Positions 35,219 through 45,021 of a stretch of 64,000 bases of DNA are shown piece by piece. The notes beneath the pieces are model-generated. The model saw nothing but the letters and a program-made list of their open reading frames with translations, was not told where the DNA came from and did no database searches. The DNA comes from Henriciella marina DSM 19595. GTDB lineage: Bacteria > Pseudomonadota > Alphaproteobacteria > Caulobacterales > Hyphomonadaceae. The position numbers and the translations under genes were made by a program. The stretch lies in NCBI RefSeq assembly GCF_000376805.1, contig NZ_AQXT01000002.1, positions 2,170,001 through 2,234,000 on the forward strand. The letters are read 5' to 3'. Each line of letters starts with the position of its first letter. The first letter of the stretch is position 1.

Positions 35219-36001
35219 ATGGATGACAGGGTAAAGCCACTCGAGGGCGTGCGTAACTTCCGCGATTTTGGCAGATATCAGGGCTTGGACGGCGCACGGA
35301 TCCGGTCCGGCAAACTCTACCGGTCGGGGCATTTCGGTGAGGCGTCAGAAAATGATCTGGCCGCTATCGACCTATTTAACATCACGCTTCAGGCAGACCT
35401 TCGCCGCCCCGATGAGCGCGAGCGCCATGGCGACAGATGGCCTGTCTCTGGCGTGAACCGGCTTTATTCAGACCTCGGCCGTGAAACCGATGCGCCGCAT
35501 GTGAACTTCCTGCGCCAGGTCGCGATCAATGCGGACTCCTCGCGCGGCTGGATGCGCGATTATTACGTCAACGCGCCTTACCGCCCGGCGCTTGTTGAGA
35601 CCTACACCGCCTGGTTCGACCATCTTGCACAGCTCGACGACGACAAGGCGGCACTGGTCAATTGCGCTGCCGGCAAGGACAGGACCGGCATTCTCTGCGC
35701 GCTGACCCATCACACGCTGGGCGTCTCAATGGACGACATTTTCACCGATTATGAGCTTACCAATACGGCCGCCAAGGTAGACGAGCGCCTGCCGGAAGCG
35801 CGCGCCTACTTCAACGACATGCTGAAGAAGGATTTCGATGACGCCGTCTATCAGCCCTTTGTCGGCGTTGATAACGAGTTTCTCGAAGCGGCCATTGCCG
35901 CGATCAAGGACCAGTCCGGCGACATCGATAGCTATCTGACCGAAACGCTTGGCGTCGATAACGCCAAGCGCGAGACGATCCGCGAGAAACTGCTGGTCTA
36001 G
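35219..36001 (+). CDS. Tyrosine phosphatase family protein
   Basis: The 260-residue protein starts with the family motif GVRNFRDFGRY and RSGKLYRSGHF, and carries the P-loop NCAAGKDRTGIL with the catalytic Cys and Arg (C-x5-R). The GKDRTG form is that of the bacterial Y_phosphatase3 (lipid/tyrosine phosphatase, PtpB-like) group. A preceding aspartate-bearing loop is present. It may act on phosphotyrosine or phosphoinositides. It lies 72 bases after amn and may share its transcript. Confidence 0.9.
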   Translation: MDDRVKPLEGVRNFRDFGRYQGLDGARIRSGKLYRSGHFGEASENDLAAIDLFNITLQADLRRPDERERHGDRWPVSGVNRLYSDLGRETDAPHVNFLRQVAINADSSRGWMRDYYVNAPYRPALVETYTAWFDHLAQLDDDKAALVNCAAGKDRTGILCALTHHTLGVSMDDIFTDYELTNTAAKVDERLPEARAYFNDMLKKDFDDAVYQPFVGVDNEFLEAAIAAIKDQSGDIDSYLTETLGVDNAKRETIREKLLV

Positions 36002-36008
36002 CTCGCGC

Positions 36009-38294
36009 CTAGAACGCGACTTCCAGACCAATCAGGATTTCCTGCGGCTTGCCGGGGCGAAGACCTGCCGGGTCGATTGAGGCGGCGTAGACTTCGTCGA
36101 ACAGATTCTCGATTTTCGCCCGCACGCGCAGGCGCTCGGTCAGGTCGAACCAGGCAGCGGCGTCCGCGACCCAGCGGCCATCGATACGCTCACCTGCCGG
36201 GATCGCGCCCTGCCCGGCGCGTGCCCGCGCTTCATCGACATAATTGCCTTGCAGATTGACGCCCCACCGGGCCGCTTCGATCCCCGCAGTCAGGGTCAGC
36301 TGGTTCTCTGGCAAATAGGGAAGCTCATCACCCGCAACGACATTGCCCCATGGCTCATAGCTGCTCTGGAACGCTTCCTGGAATTCGGCGTCCGTCCAGG
36401 TGTAGACCAGCGCGATGGGCAGGGAGAGACCGGTATCGAGAAGCTGCGCCGCGTCCCAGCTTGCTGTCAGCTCAAGGCCCTTCACATCGACTTCACCGCC
36501 GTCGAACTGGTCGCCGATAACGCAATTGCCGCCGGAGGAGTTGGTGCACGCGCCGAGCAGGTTTGAATAATCGTTGAAGTAGGCGATCGCTTCGGCGCTG
36601 AAGGCGCCTTTGGCGTAACGCCCACCCGCTTCGTAATTGACGCTCTCTTCGGCGTTGGAGCTTGTATTGCCGGGGCTTGCGATCGCAAATCCCTTATGGA
36701 CCCCGGCCAGCAGGGTGAGCTCATCGGAGACGTCATAAAGCACGCCAAGTCCTGGCACGACGACCTGGTCTTCAAGGGTGCGGACGCGGTCGGGACCGTT
36801 CGAGCGGGTCGGGTCGGCCGTGTCATAGTCGGCGCGGCTCAGCTCATAATCCTCAAACCTGGCGCCGGCCGTCACCGTCCAGCGGTCCCAGCGAATTCGG
36901 TCTTCGACGAAAAGGGCGAGCGCCTCGCCGGAGGAGACGCGATTGGCCTGGCTGCCGGGTGCGCCGGCCGTGGTCAGGAAAAGCTCTCCATCCTGAAGGC
37001 GGTAGGCGTCTTCTTCCTGAAAGCGGTCTTCTTCGTCTTCATGGACGCGCAGTCCGACCGTGACGTCGTGGGCAACATTGCCGGTGTTCGTCTGCCAGTT
37101 GAGAACCGACTGAATGCCTTCGCTTGAATAGTCGCGGCGATTGGCGCGCAGCACGATGGAATCGTCGACGCTGGTTGCGCCGGTGATGATGTCGAACTCT
37201 GCTGCGAAGGCGATCGGGTCAGCGATGATGTTCGAAATCCCGGTGTCCCCGGATGCGCCAGCGCCGGTCGCGGATATTCCCTGCAATTTGTACCAGTTAC
37301 GGAAGAAGTCGTGGCGGTAAGCAAAGGTCGTCAGCGAAAGGTTTGGCGTGAACTCAACCTTGTGGGTGAGCTGGAAGAGCTCATTCTCACCATTGAATTC
37401 ATCGTTCCGGCTCGCGTCATAGCGCCGATAGGGATCGGCCCGGAAATCGTCCAGCGTCAGGCCCAGATAGGTCTCGTTCGAGGTTTCCTCGCGGCTCTGA
37501 TACTTGAATTCCAGAGATTGCGGCAGGGCGGCGTCTTCATTGTAGAGGCCGAGCTTCATGACGATGTCATCGGCGTCAAAGCCCGTCGGTCCACCGGAAT
37601 CGAGGCGTTTGAAGCCATCTGTCTCGTCATGGAACAGCTCGATCAGACCGCCTGCCTCAAGCGTTCCGGCAATCTGCTCGCGACCGCCCAGCCACGCATG
37701 GGCGCGCTGGCGGTCATCGGTGCCGTAAAAGGCCTGCGCAAAGCCGGAAAAGTCTTCCGGAACGGGCGTGGAAAAGAGGTTGATGGCACCGCCCGTGGTG
37801 CGCGGGCCATAGCGAACCGCTGCGGGGCCTTTGGTCACTTCGATGGCGTGCATCCGCCCAGTGGTCGGAAAGTAATAGGCGGATGGCGACGCGTAGGGCG
37901 CTGGCGCGATGGGGACGCCATCTTCCATCAGTACAATTCGCGATGACCTGTCAGAGCCGGACCCGCGAAGACCAATATTCGGCCTGAGGCCATACCCATC
38001 TTCTTCCTGGATGTTGACGCCCGGCACGGCACGCAGGACGCGCAGCACATCGGTCTGGGCCTGAACGGAGAGATCTGCGTCAGAAAGGAACGAAACCGAG
38101 CCCGCGACATCTGCCGCGTCTGCTGCACTGCTTGTGACAAGGACGGTCGAGAGCAGGCGATAGGGATCGTCCTGCGCGTCGTCCAGAGAGGTCTCAGCCC
38201 CCTGAGCCAGTGCCGGGAGCGCAAAGGCCGTCCCAAGCAATAGGTTTCTCAGGGCGTGGCGGGAAACGACGGAAGGCATCAGGGTTATATCCAT
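36009..38294 (-). CDS. TonB-dependent receptor (FecA-like, ferric ligand uptake)
   Basis: The 761-residue outer membrane receptor has a signal peptide (LLLGTAFALPALAQG). The plug domain contains VLRVLRAVPGVNIQEEDGYG, the FecA-group signature IVLMEDGVPIAPAPYASPS, MHAIEVTKGPAAVRYGPRT and GGAINLFSTPVP. A 22-strand barrel follows and ends with an aromatic residue (LEVAF). Ligands in this group are ferric citrate or carboxylate siderophores. Fur-box-like palindromes lie just upstream. Starts at 38294 or 38279 are both possible; the latter leaves more room after the proximal Fur box. Confidence 0.92.
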   Translation of the reverse strand: MDITLMPSVVSRHALRNLLLGTAFALPALAQGAETSLDDAQDDPYRLLSTVLVTSSAADAADVAGSVSFLSDADLSVQAQTDVLRVLRAVPGVNIQEEDGYGLRPNIGLRGSGSDRSSRIVLMEDGVPIAPAPYASPSAYYFPTTGRMHAIEVTKGPAAVRYGPRTTGGAINLFSTPVPEDFSGFAQAFYGTDDRQRAHAWLGGREQIAGTLEAGGLIELFHDETDGFKRLDSGGPTGFDADDIVMKLGLYNEDAALPQSLEFKYQSREETSNETYLGLTLDDFRADPYRRYDASRNDEFNGENELFQLTHKVEFTPNLSLTTFAYRHDFFRNWYKLQGISATGAGASGDTGISNIIADPIAFAAEFDIITGATSVDDSIVLRANRRDYSSEGIQSVLNWQTNTGNVAHDVTVGLRVHEDEEDRFQEEDAYRLQDGELFLTTAGAPGSQANRVSSGEALALFVEDRIRWDRWTVTAGARFEDYELSRADYDTADPTRSNGPDRVRTLEDQVVVPGLGVLYDVSDELTLLAGVHKGFAIASPGNTSSNAEESVNYEAGGRYAKGAFSAEAIAYFNDYSNLLGACTNSSGGNCVIGDQFDGGEVDVKGLELTASWDAAQLLDTGLSLPIALVYTWTDAEFQEAFQSSYEPWGNVVAGDELPYLPENQLTLTAGIEAARWGVNLQGNYVDEARARAGQGAIPAGERIDGRWVADAAAWFDLTERLRVRAKIENLFDEVYAASIDPAGLRPGKPQEILIGLEVAF

Positions 38295-38300
38295 AGAGAT

Positions 38301-38315
38301 TGAGAATTATTCTCA
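38301..38315. promoter_or_regulatory. Fur-box-like 7-1-7 palindrome
   Basis: TGAGAATTATTCTCA is a perfect 7-1-7 palindrome that differs from the Fur core TGATAATNATTATCA at one symmetric position. It lies seven bases before the receptor ATG at 38294. Confidence 0.75.
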
Positions 38316-38348
38316 GCGCGCCTACCCGCTCAGGATTAAGCACGCAAG

Positions 38349-38363
38349 TGATAATTACTCTCA
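38349..38363. promoter_or_regulatory. Second Fur-box-like site
   Basis: TGATAATTACTCTCA has a perfect left half-site TGATAAT and two mismatches in the right half. It lies between the divergent receptor and MFS genes, 48 bases from the first box. Confidence 0.55.
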
Positions 38364-38488
38364 GTCGCAGCGCTGGGACTGCTCATCGCCGTGACGCGGC
38401 GGCATGGGAAATGAAAGTCTTTCCAAGTGCTTCGTTTTGGCGGAGGCTGATGCAAAGACGCCGAAAACCGGCGCGACGGGAGAACAAG

Positions 38489-39982
38489 ATGAGCAACCAG
38501 GCAACGCCGCCACCCGCAGAAGTGCTCGGCGCAGAACCGAGGCTCGATCTTGGGGGCGCGCTCGACCGGCACGGACTGGCCTGGGCGATCTTCGAATGGG
38601 CGCGCAACCCGTATTACGTCCTCGTCGTGATCTACATTTTCGCGCCCTATTTCGCGGGCCTCATTGGCGCGAACCTGATCGCCAGCGGTGAGCTGGACGG
38701 GCTAGGCGGGGCCGAACAACGGCAAGCTGCAAACGCGGCCGGGCAGGCGACGATTTCTTCGCTGGTCAAATATGGCGGCTTCATTGCCGCGCTGACCGCC
38801 CCCTTTCTTGGCGCAGCGCTTGACCGGGGCGGCCGGCGCAAACCCCTGCTCGGCTTTTTCCTCGGCGTGATCGCCGTCATGTCATTTTCGCTCTGGTGGC
38901 TGAAGCCGGATGGAAGCGGGATGCCTATCTGGATGGGCATGTCAGCGCTGATCATCGCGGCAGTGGCTTACACTTACTCCGAGGTGACCCACAATGCGAT
39001 GCTGAACATGAACGGCCGCGCCAGTGCGCTACCAGCCATTTCCGGACTTGGCCTTGCGCTCGGCAACCTCGCTGGCGCCCTGATCATGGGCTTTATCGTT
39101 TTTGCTTTCGCGATGCCTGCGCTCGTCCAGTGGCCTTTTGCAGAACCCCTCTTTGGCGTCAGCGTGGCCAATGGCGAACACCAGCGCCTTGCCGGACCGC
39201 TTTGCGCAATCTGGCTCGGCCTCTTCGCAATTCCCTTTTTCCGTTATGCCAAAGATGGCGGCACGAAAGGCGCGCGCTGGGGCGCCGCGATGAAGCATGG
39301 TGCCCAGGGTCTTTGGAAGACGGTCCGGAATGCTTCGGACAATAAGGAAATTCTCAAATATCTCGCCGCGCGCATGCTCTATGCAGATGCCATGGCCGCG
39401 CTTCTTGCCCTCGGCGCCGTCTATATCGGTCTGTTCCTTGAGTGGAATGTCGTCGAACTCTCCGCCTATGCGATCCTCGCTTCGCTCTTCGCTTTTGGTG
39501 GCGGGATCATCGGCGGCTGGCTCGACGGTCTTGTCGGTCCCAAACGGGCGCTCATGATCGAAATCCTCGGCATGATCGCAACGCTCGCCTTTCAGCTTTC
39601 CATCACCCAGGAGGCGATCCTGTTCGGACTGATACCGGGCTTCGAAATCTGGGACGGACCGATCTTCAACACGCTTTCTGATGTGGTCTATCTGAGCACG
39701 TCCGCCTTTATCGCCATCACGGCAACGGCGAGCATTTCATCCAGCCGCTCCATGCTGGTCCATCTCGCGCCAGCAGATCGCGTCGGAGAATTCTTCGGCC
39801 TCTATGCCATTGCAGGCACGGTGACCGTATGGCTCGGGCCGCTATTGGTGGAGCTTTTCACGAACTGGTCAGGCGATCAGCGCATCGGGATGAGCGCAAT
39901 CGCGCTCCTCTTCGTGCTAGGCCTCATCGTGCTGACAACGGTGCATTCACCGCACCATCCCGCCGTCGAGGAGAATAGCTAG
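38489..39982 (+). CDS. UMF1 (Atg22-like) family MFS transporter
   Basis: The 497-residue protein has 12 predicted membrane segments. The N-terminal signature AWAIFEWARNPYYVLVVIYI and FAPYFAG belong to the UMF1/Atg22-like MFS family; AYTYSEVTHNAMLNMN and the late FGLYAIAGTVTVWLGP are also characteristic. Substrates are not established in bacteria. The start at 38489 has GGGAGAAC upstream. Its position opposite a FecA-like receptor across Fur-type sites suggests a role in iron or siderophore handling. Its stop overlaps the convergent TadE gene in one CTAG. Confidence 0.85.
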   Translation: MSNQATPPPAEVLGAEPRLDLGGALDRHGLAWAIFEWARNPYYVLVVIYIFAPYFAGLIGANLIASGELDGLGGAEQRQAANAAGQATISSLVKYGGFIAALTAPFLGAALDRGGRRKPLLGFFLGVIAVMSFSLWWLKPDGSGMPIWMGMSALIIAAVAYTYSEVTHNAMLNMNGRASALPAISGLGLALGNLAGALIMGFIVFAFAMPALVQWPFAEPLFGVSVANGEHQRLAGPLCAIWLGLFAIPFFRYAKDGGTKGARWGAAMKHGAQGLWKTVRNASDNKEILKYLAARMLYADAMAALLALGAVYIGLFLEWNVVELSAYAILASLFAFGGGIIGGWLDGLVGPKRALMIEILGMIATLAFQLSITQEAILFGLIPGFEIWDGPIFNTLSDVVYLSTSAFIAITATASISSSRSMLVHLAPADRVGEFFGLYAIAGTVTVWLGPLLVELFTNWSGDQRIGMSAIALLFVLGLIVLTTVHSPHHPAVEENS

Positions 39983-40518
39983 CCTGTTTCCCGCGCGACC
40001 CGGTCAGTTCGGCGTGGACGCAGGTAAAACTCGTCGGACAGTGTTTTGGTCGTCGTGAAGAAGTAGCCGAGCGCTGAATCGTAATCATACTCGACCTCGG
40101 CAAAGATGACCGATCCATCCTCCGGCACGATGCCTGCCGGCACGGAAATTGTCGCATCGTCCGTGTAAGGCGTCATGTTGCGACCCTCACTCCACGCGAC
40201 CTTTGTCGTGCCGTCGTCATCATAGAGGCTGGAGACCCGCATGCGCGCATCCGAAATCGGATTGGGCTGGAAGATCATCCGCGTCGCTTCGAAGATATCA
40301 TCCATCTCATCATCGTTGACGGTCGCCGCGCGGGCGACGAGGTCGCCGAGAGACGACGCAGAGCTCGTCACCTTGCGATCGAGAACCATCATGAAGGAAA
40401 GCTCGATACAGGCAAAATAGATGAGGATCATGACCGGCGCGATGAGCGCGAACTCGATCGCAGAGACGCCGCGATCAGCGCTGCGAAACTTCCGGAAGGC
40501 ATCTGAAATACGGCGCAT
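39979..40518 (-). CDS. TadE/TadG-like pseudopilin
   Basis: The 179-residue protein starts with a basic segment (RRISDAFRKFRSADRGVSAIEF) followed by one membrane helix (ALIAPVMILIYFACIELSF). GVSAIEFALIAPV is the TadE-type signal with the conserved Glu five residues after the cleavage site. The rest is a periplasmic domain. Tad pseudopilins support Flp pilus assembly. The ATG at 40518 is favoured over the GTG at 40521 because GGAGG is six bases away. It is directly downstream of a second TadE gene. Confidence 0.85.
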   Translation of the reverse strand: MRRISDAFRKFRSADRGVSAIEFALIAPVMILIYFACIELSFMMVLDRKVTSSASSLGDLVARAATVNDDEMDDIFEATRMIFQPNPISDARMRVSSLYDDDGTTKVAWSEGRNMTPYTDDATISVPAGIVPEDGSVIFAEVEYDYDSALGYFFTTTKTLSDEFYLRPRRTDRVARETG

Positions 40519-40520
40519 CA

Positions 40521-41087
40521 CTAGCCTCCGAACGGTTCGTTGCGGAACACGACCGTCGACTGAAGCAGCCGGCGATTATTGCTCAGATTAGCGAGCGGCG
40601 CACTGAGGATCGGCGTCATCAGCTCCCACTCATAGAAGGCACGCACCACGACGATGTCGTTGGCACCGCCGGGATCGAACTCAAAGTCGTCAGTGAGAAG
40701 ATTGCCGTCTTCATCAATCGCCGACGGGTTCGCGGTCGATGAGAAGGTGCTATACGTTTTCACATCGAGCTCGATTGCGCCTTCGCAGGCGAACAGGTCG
40801 AAGATCTCCGAACAGACGATTTCTTCAAAAGCGTCGCGGTCGAAACTACCCCCGTTCTGGAGCTGTCCGGTGCGGATACCGCGCGCAGCTTCATTGAGGC
40901 CATGTTCGAGAACCGAGGACATGATGAAGATCACGCAAATTTCGAGCAGACCGAAGATCAGGAAGAAGAAGGGCGCCGCGATCATCGCGAACTCGACGGC
41001 GGCGACACCGCGCCTGTCGGCACCCCACGCCCGCAGCCGTTGCAGCATCCGGGGCGCAATCAATCCGGGAAACACAGGAGGAAACAT
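40521..41087 (-). CDS. TadE-like pseudopilin
   Basis: The 188-residue protein contains the TadE signal DRRGVAAVEFAMIAAPFFFLIFGLLE, given here as GVAAVEFAMIAAP, with one helix and a periplasmic part containing a Cys pair (EIVCSEIFDLFACEG). Starts at 41087 and 41048 are both possible; neither has a clear ribosome site. The tail ends at the start of the second TadE gene. The rest of a tad locus (ATPase, secretin, prepilin peptidase) is not in the window. Confidence 0.82.
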   Translation of the reverse strand: MFPPVFPGLIAPRMLQRLRAWGADRRGVAAVEFAMIAAPFFFLIFGLLEICVIFIMSSVLEHGLNEAARGIRTGQLQNGGSFDRDAFEEIVCSEIFDLFACEGAIELDVKTYSTFSSTANPSAIDEDGNLLTDDFEFDPGGANDIVVVRAFYEWELMTPILSAPLANLSNNRRLLQSTVVFRNEPFGG

Positions 41088-41297
41088 ACACAAATACCTT
41101 GGTGCGGCGAAATCGGGCCAGAAACGTCAGCGTCTTTGTTATCAGGACGTAGTTTCAAGCGCGTTCAGCCGGTCTGTGAAATTTCACAAGCCCGGTTCGG
41201 ACCTTCTGAACGGATGCCGTCGCAGCACGCCGCCTTTACCTTGCCATCATGATTGACCACATAGAGAGGCAAGACCCGCTCCTATCGAGGTAAACCG

Positions 41298-42434
41298 ATG
41301 AGCCACAATCCGATAAGGCCCTGGCGCTCCATCGAGAGACGCCCCTCACGCAAGATCCGGGTCGGCACCGTCGAGGTCGGCGGCGACGCACCGATTTCCG
41401 TGCAGACCATGACAAACACGCCGACAGAGGATGCAGCCGCGACGATTGCTCAGATTGAGCGTTGCGCCGAGGCGGGCGCCGACATTGTTCGCGTCTCGTG
41501 CCCGACGGTCGAGGCGACCGCCGCCATGCACGAGATCTGCGAGGCCTCCCCCGTGCCAATCGTCGCCGACATTCATTTCCACTACAAACGCGGCATTGAA
41601 GCGGCCGATGCGGGCGCGGCGTGCCTGCGCATCAATCCGGGCAATATCGGCAGCCAGGACCGTGTGAAGGAAGTCGTCAACGCTGCGCGCGCCAATGGAT
41701 GCTCGATCCGCATTGGCGTGAATGGCGGCTCGCTTGAGCGCCACCTGCTGGAAAAGTATGGCGAGCCCTGCCCTGATGCGATGGTCGAAAGCGCGCTCGA
41801 CAATGCGCGCATTCTCGATGACCTCGGATTTCACGACTACAAGATATCGGTGAAGGCTTCGGACATGTTCCTCACCGTGGCGGCCTATCAGAAGCTGTCA
41901 GAAGCAACCGACGCACCGCTTCATCTCGGCATCACCGAGGCTGGCGGTTTGCGGACCGGGACCGTAAAATCCTCCATCGGCATGGGCAACCTGCTGTGGA
42001 TGGGGATTGGCGATACGATCCGCGTGTCGCTGTCGGCGGATCCTGTCGAAGAGGTGAAGGTTGGCTTCGACATGCTCAAATCGCTCGGCCTCAGGACGCG
42101 CGGTGTGAACATCATCGCCTGCCCGTCCTGCGCCCGGCAGGGCTTCGATGTCATCAAGACGGTCGAAACGCTGGAAGACCGGCTTGCGCATATTTCGGAG
42201 CCAATTTCGCTGTCGATCATTGGCTGCGTGGTCAATGGGCCGGGCGAGGCAGCGATGACCGATCTCGGCTTTACCGGCGGCGGCAAGGAAAGCGGCAAGA
42301 TGTATGTTTCGGGCCGGGCCGATCACAACGTGTCCAATGCCGACATGGTCGAACACATCGTGGACCTTGTCGAACAGAAGGCTGAGCGCCTCAAAGCTCA
42401 GCGCGAAGCAGGCGAGACCGTCGCGGCCGAATAG
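41298..42434 (+). CDS. ispG: 4-hydroxy-3-methylbut-2-en-1-yl diphosphate synthase
   Basis: The 378-residue enzyme is the penultimate step of the MEP isoprenoid pathway. It has a TIM-barrel half ([31 protein letters not shown]) and an iron-sulfur half with Cys ligands in [11 protein letters not shown] and [10 protein letters not shown]. The length matches short bacterial IspG. It sits between tad genes and a DUF1254/DUF1214 pair with no evident link. Confidence 0.96.
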   Translation: MSHNPIRPWRSIERRPSRKIRVGTVEVGGDAPISVQTMTNTPTEDAAATIAQIERCAEAGADIVRVSCPTVEATAAMHEICEASPVPIVADIHFHYKRGIEAADAGAACLRINPGNIGSQDRVKEVVNAARANGCSIRIGVNGGSLERHLLEKYGEPCPDAMVESALDNARILDDLGFHDYKISVKASDMFLTVAAYQKLSEATDAPLHLGITEAGGLRTGTVKSSIGMGNLLWMGIGDTIRVSLSADPVEEVKVGFDMLKSLGLRTRGVNIIACPSCARQGFDVIKTVETLEDRLAHISEPISLSIIGCVVNGPGEAAMTDLGFTGGGKESGKMYVSGRADHNVSNADMVEHIVDLVEQKAERLKAQREAGETVAAE

Positions 42435-42443
42435 TCTGCGCCG

Positions 42444-42977
42444 TCAGTCGACAACTTGCTCGCAACGCGCCTCATCGACAAGGCCAGCGGCGACGTCGTG
42501 TGTCGCCTGATCCGGCGCGAGCCTGCGGATAAGGGCGAGCCCTTTGCCCGTCATCGTGATAGTCTGGGCCCCGTCCGGCACGCCTTTGAAGCTTTCCGCT
42601 GACGCGCCAGGCCCGCTCACCACGACGCTCGCAAACGTCTCCGCCCCGTCCAGCCGCGCGATGAAAACGTTATTCGTCTTGCTGTCGAAGATCGACAGGG
42701 AGCCGTATGTCTCAGCCGACGGCGCGGTCAGAAGCACGGGTCCATCCGAGACGTCGAACCGGCAGATGGCGTAGGCAAGGTCAGGAGATGGGCGGACGAT
42801 CGTCTGGGTCTCAGGCGTCATGCGGGTCGCGGCGACCCACTGATACATACCGACACCGCGATCCGCCATACGCGCTTGCGCCGCTGACATGATGCGGGAC
42901 GGGATCGCATTCAGGATAGCGAGATGCCCGATTACAGCCATGAGCAGGAAAATGGCGGCGGCTCCGATCCAGCGCAT
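42444..42977 (-). CDS. DUF1254 family membrane-anchored protein
   Basis: The 177-residue protein has one N-terminal membrane helix (WIGAAAIFLLMAVIGHLAIL). The DUF1254-like core has MTPETQTIVRPSPDLAYAIC, GPVLLTAPSAETYGSLSIFD and a C-terminal Cys. Its ATG at 42977 overlaps the last base of the DUF1214 gene, so the two are coupled. The paired DUF1254/DUF1214 arrangement is common, and its function is unknown. Confidence 0.85.
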   Translation of the reverse strand: MRWIGAAAIFLLMAVIGHLAILNAIPSRIMSAAQARMADRGVGMYQWVAATRMTPETQTIVRPSPDLAYAICRFDVSDGPVLLTAPSAETYGSLSIFDSKTNNVFIARLDGAETFASVVVSGPGASAESFKGVPDGAQTITMTGKGLALIRRLAPDQATHDVAAGLVDEARCEQVVD

Positions 42978-43588
42978 CAGCTTCTCCCGTCGCAGTAGAG
43001 TTCTTTGACGATGGGCGGCTGCAGTGTGCCCTCCGGGTCGTCCAATAGCTCTTGCGTCGGCAGATAAAGCCGGAGCGTCAGGTCGAACTGGCCCGCATTG
43101 CGGCTGGACACCCAAAGCTCATCCGGATGGCCACTCTGATCGGCACTGACACGAAATCCCCACTGGTCTGGCGCGCCCATCTGTTCAGCGTCCGACGCAT
43201 CGAAGGAGAGGGCCCCATCCGAGTTCATCGGCAGGCGGCTATCTCGATCATAGAGCGTAATCGACCACCAGGCCGCTGGCATGGTCCCGCCGCTGACACT
43301 GTAGATACAGTCATCGCGCAGGCGCCTCCCGTTAGTGTCGCGAGCCGTCGTGAAATAGACCGCCTCTTCCTTGCGAAGGGCCAGGAGACCGAACCGGGCG
43401 ATACGTGCACGTATATACGGGTTGGCTGCCTCAGAGCCGATGGACCAGTCACTCGTCCAGCCATCGATGCGCACCGCCTCGCCAAGCCGCGGGCCGGACC
43501 CGGCAATCCCGCCCATCCAGAGAGCTGAGGCCCCGCCCGCGAAAAGACCGAGAAAGCCGACAATCAGCAGCAGAATGAATACGCGCAT
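42977..43588 (-). CDS. DUF1214 family membrane-anchored protein
   Basis: The 203-residue protein has an N-terminal helix (VFILLLIVGFLGLFAGGASALW). The DUF1214 core includes FTTARDTNGRRL, CIYSVSGGTMPAAWWSITLYD, the Asn/Ser-rich RLPMNSDGALSF and LYLPTQELL. In larger relatives DUF1254 and DUF1214 are fused in one protein; here they are two genes. The role is unknown. Confidence 0.88.
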   Translation of the reverse strand: MRVFILLLIVGFLGLFAGGASALWMGGIAGSGPRLGEAVRIDGWTSDWSIGSEAANPYIRARIARFGLLALRKEEAVYFTTARDTNGRRLRDDCIYSVSGGTMPAAWWSITLYDRDSRLPMNSDGALSFDASDAEQMGAPDQWGFRVSADQSGHPDELWVSSRNAGQFDLTLRLYLPTQELLDDPEGTLQPPIVKELYCDGRS

Positions 43589-43637
43589 GTGGCCGGTCTA
43601 ATTCGGTAATGGCCGCCCGTGAAGGCAGGAATTGAGG

Positions 43638-44837
43638 TCAGACTGGAGCCTGAGCCGGCAAAGATGACGATCCGGGTCCCTGTTTTGCTTTCAGGCCGAA
43701 CCATATCCGCAAATGAGTGGAGCGCCGGATGACAAACTCATGCAGCAAGGCGCAGCCGCCCATCGTGGCGAAAACGAGCAACGTGAACTCACTCCATACA
43801 TCAAGCCCCTGCCGGGTCAGCCAGTAGCCTGCCATGACGATCAGGGTCTGGTGCAGGATGTACCAGGGGAAAACCGCTCCAGTCAGGTAGGTCAGGGTGG
43901 GCCCCGGGCGGTTGAGATAGCGCTGGGCAAGCGCCAGAAGAGACAGGATGGCTAGCCAGGCGTATAGGATGCGCGCCATGCGGGCCGGCCAGATCATCCA
44001 TTGAGCCCCGGGGTTGGCAGCTAGCGCCTCCCAACTCGCCCAGAGCAGCGAGAGGCCAGCCCCCAGCATGACCGTCAGGAGAATGGCGGGCACGATAGCG
44101 CGGCGCACCGCCGACCAGAAGCCGCCGTCCTTTGCCAGCAGGAAGCCGATCATCAGCATGGTGAGACTATGGGCGTGGTTTGCCCAGTCCCAGACAAGGT
44201 CATGCGTTGTCGGAAAGTGCGGATCGAGCGTGAGGCGGTAGATCATGTGCGGAATGGCCGGCAGGGCGATGACCATTGCGATGCCTATGCGGCTCGAGAA
44301 GAGGCGCTGTGTCACCGCCGCGCCGCGGCCCTCCATGAAACGGATCAGAAGGCCAGCGACCGGCGCCAGCAGCAGCGAATACGCCAGCAGGTAGACGATA
44401 TACCAGAGATGGTTCCAGGTCGGGGTGGCAATGGAGAAGTCAGACGCCGGATCCAGATATTGTGGGTAGAAGGCCCAGAAGCTGCCCTCGAACTCGCCGC
44501 TTTCAACCAGCTGCAGCCAGCTCTGCGGGGCGACGATCAAGATCATGCCAGCGAGGATCGGCAGGCCCATTCGCACGAAACGATCCTTCGCCACTCCTGC
44601 TGCGCCCAGCTTCCCGAACAGGAAACGCAGCGCCACGCCGGATATGAAGAAGAGCAGCGACAGCCGCCATGGGTTGAGCAGCATCATCAATGGCTCAGCG
44701 CCTGGCCCTGCATGCTTACTTTTCACATGCCAGTCCCAAGGCACGTAAAACATGCCGATATGGTAGAAAATGAGCAGCAGAAAGGCGATGACGCGCAGCC
44801 AGTCGAGATCGTAGCGCCGCGTGGTGAGTTGGGTCAT
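43638..44837 (-). CDS. Acyltransferase 3 family membrane protein
   Basis: The 399-residue protein has about 10 membrane segments. The N terminus RRYDLDWLRVIAFLLLIFYHIGMFYVPW carries the family Arg and His (DWLR, FYHIGMF). SLLFFISGVALRF and LWYIVYLL follow. Such proteins transfer acetyl or other acyl groups to surface sugars. The start at 44837 gives MTQLTTRRYDLDW; an upstream in-frame start would overlap the divergent regulator promoter. It faces a LytTR regulator across 184 bases. Confidence 0.88.
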   Translation of the reverse strand: MTQLTTRRYDLDWLRVIAFLLLIFYHIGMFYVPWDWHVKSKHAGPGAEPLMMLLNPWRLSLLFFISGVALRFLFGKLGAAGVAKDRFVRMGLPILAGMILIVAPQSWLQLVESGEFEGSFWAFYPQYLDPASDFSIATPTWNHLWYIVYLLAYSLLLAPVAGLLIRFMEGRGAAVTQRLFSSRIGIAMVIALPAIPHMIYRLTLDPHFPTTHDLVWDWANHAHSLTMLMIGFLLAKDGGFWSAVRRAIVPAILLTVMLGAGLSLLWASWEALAANPGAQWMIWPARMARILYAWLAILSLLALAQRYLNRPGPTLTYLTGAVFPWYILHQTLIVMAGYWLTRQGLDVWSEFTLLVFATMGGCALLHEFVIRRSTHLRIWFGLKAKQGPGSSSLPAQAPV

Positions 44838-45021
44838 TGGGGTCGTCTCCAAGGAAGGTTTGAGCCGACCATGACGGGAAAGGCCCGGTCCCTCAGCCGT
44901 AATGACGTGAGAGGTGGCACCCGGGGACGAATTGCCGGAGTGAGGGACAAGTGGCGGCACACCGGGACGAGCGGCACCGAGTTCCCTTCGCGCCGCCGGA
45001 GCGCTATGGCATTGAGCAATC

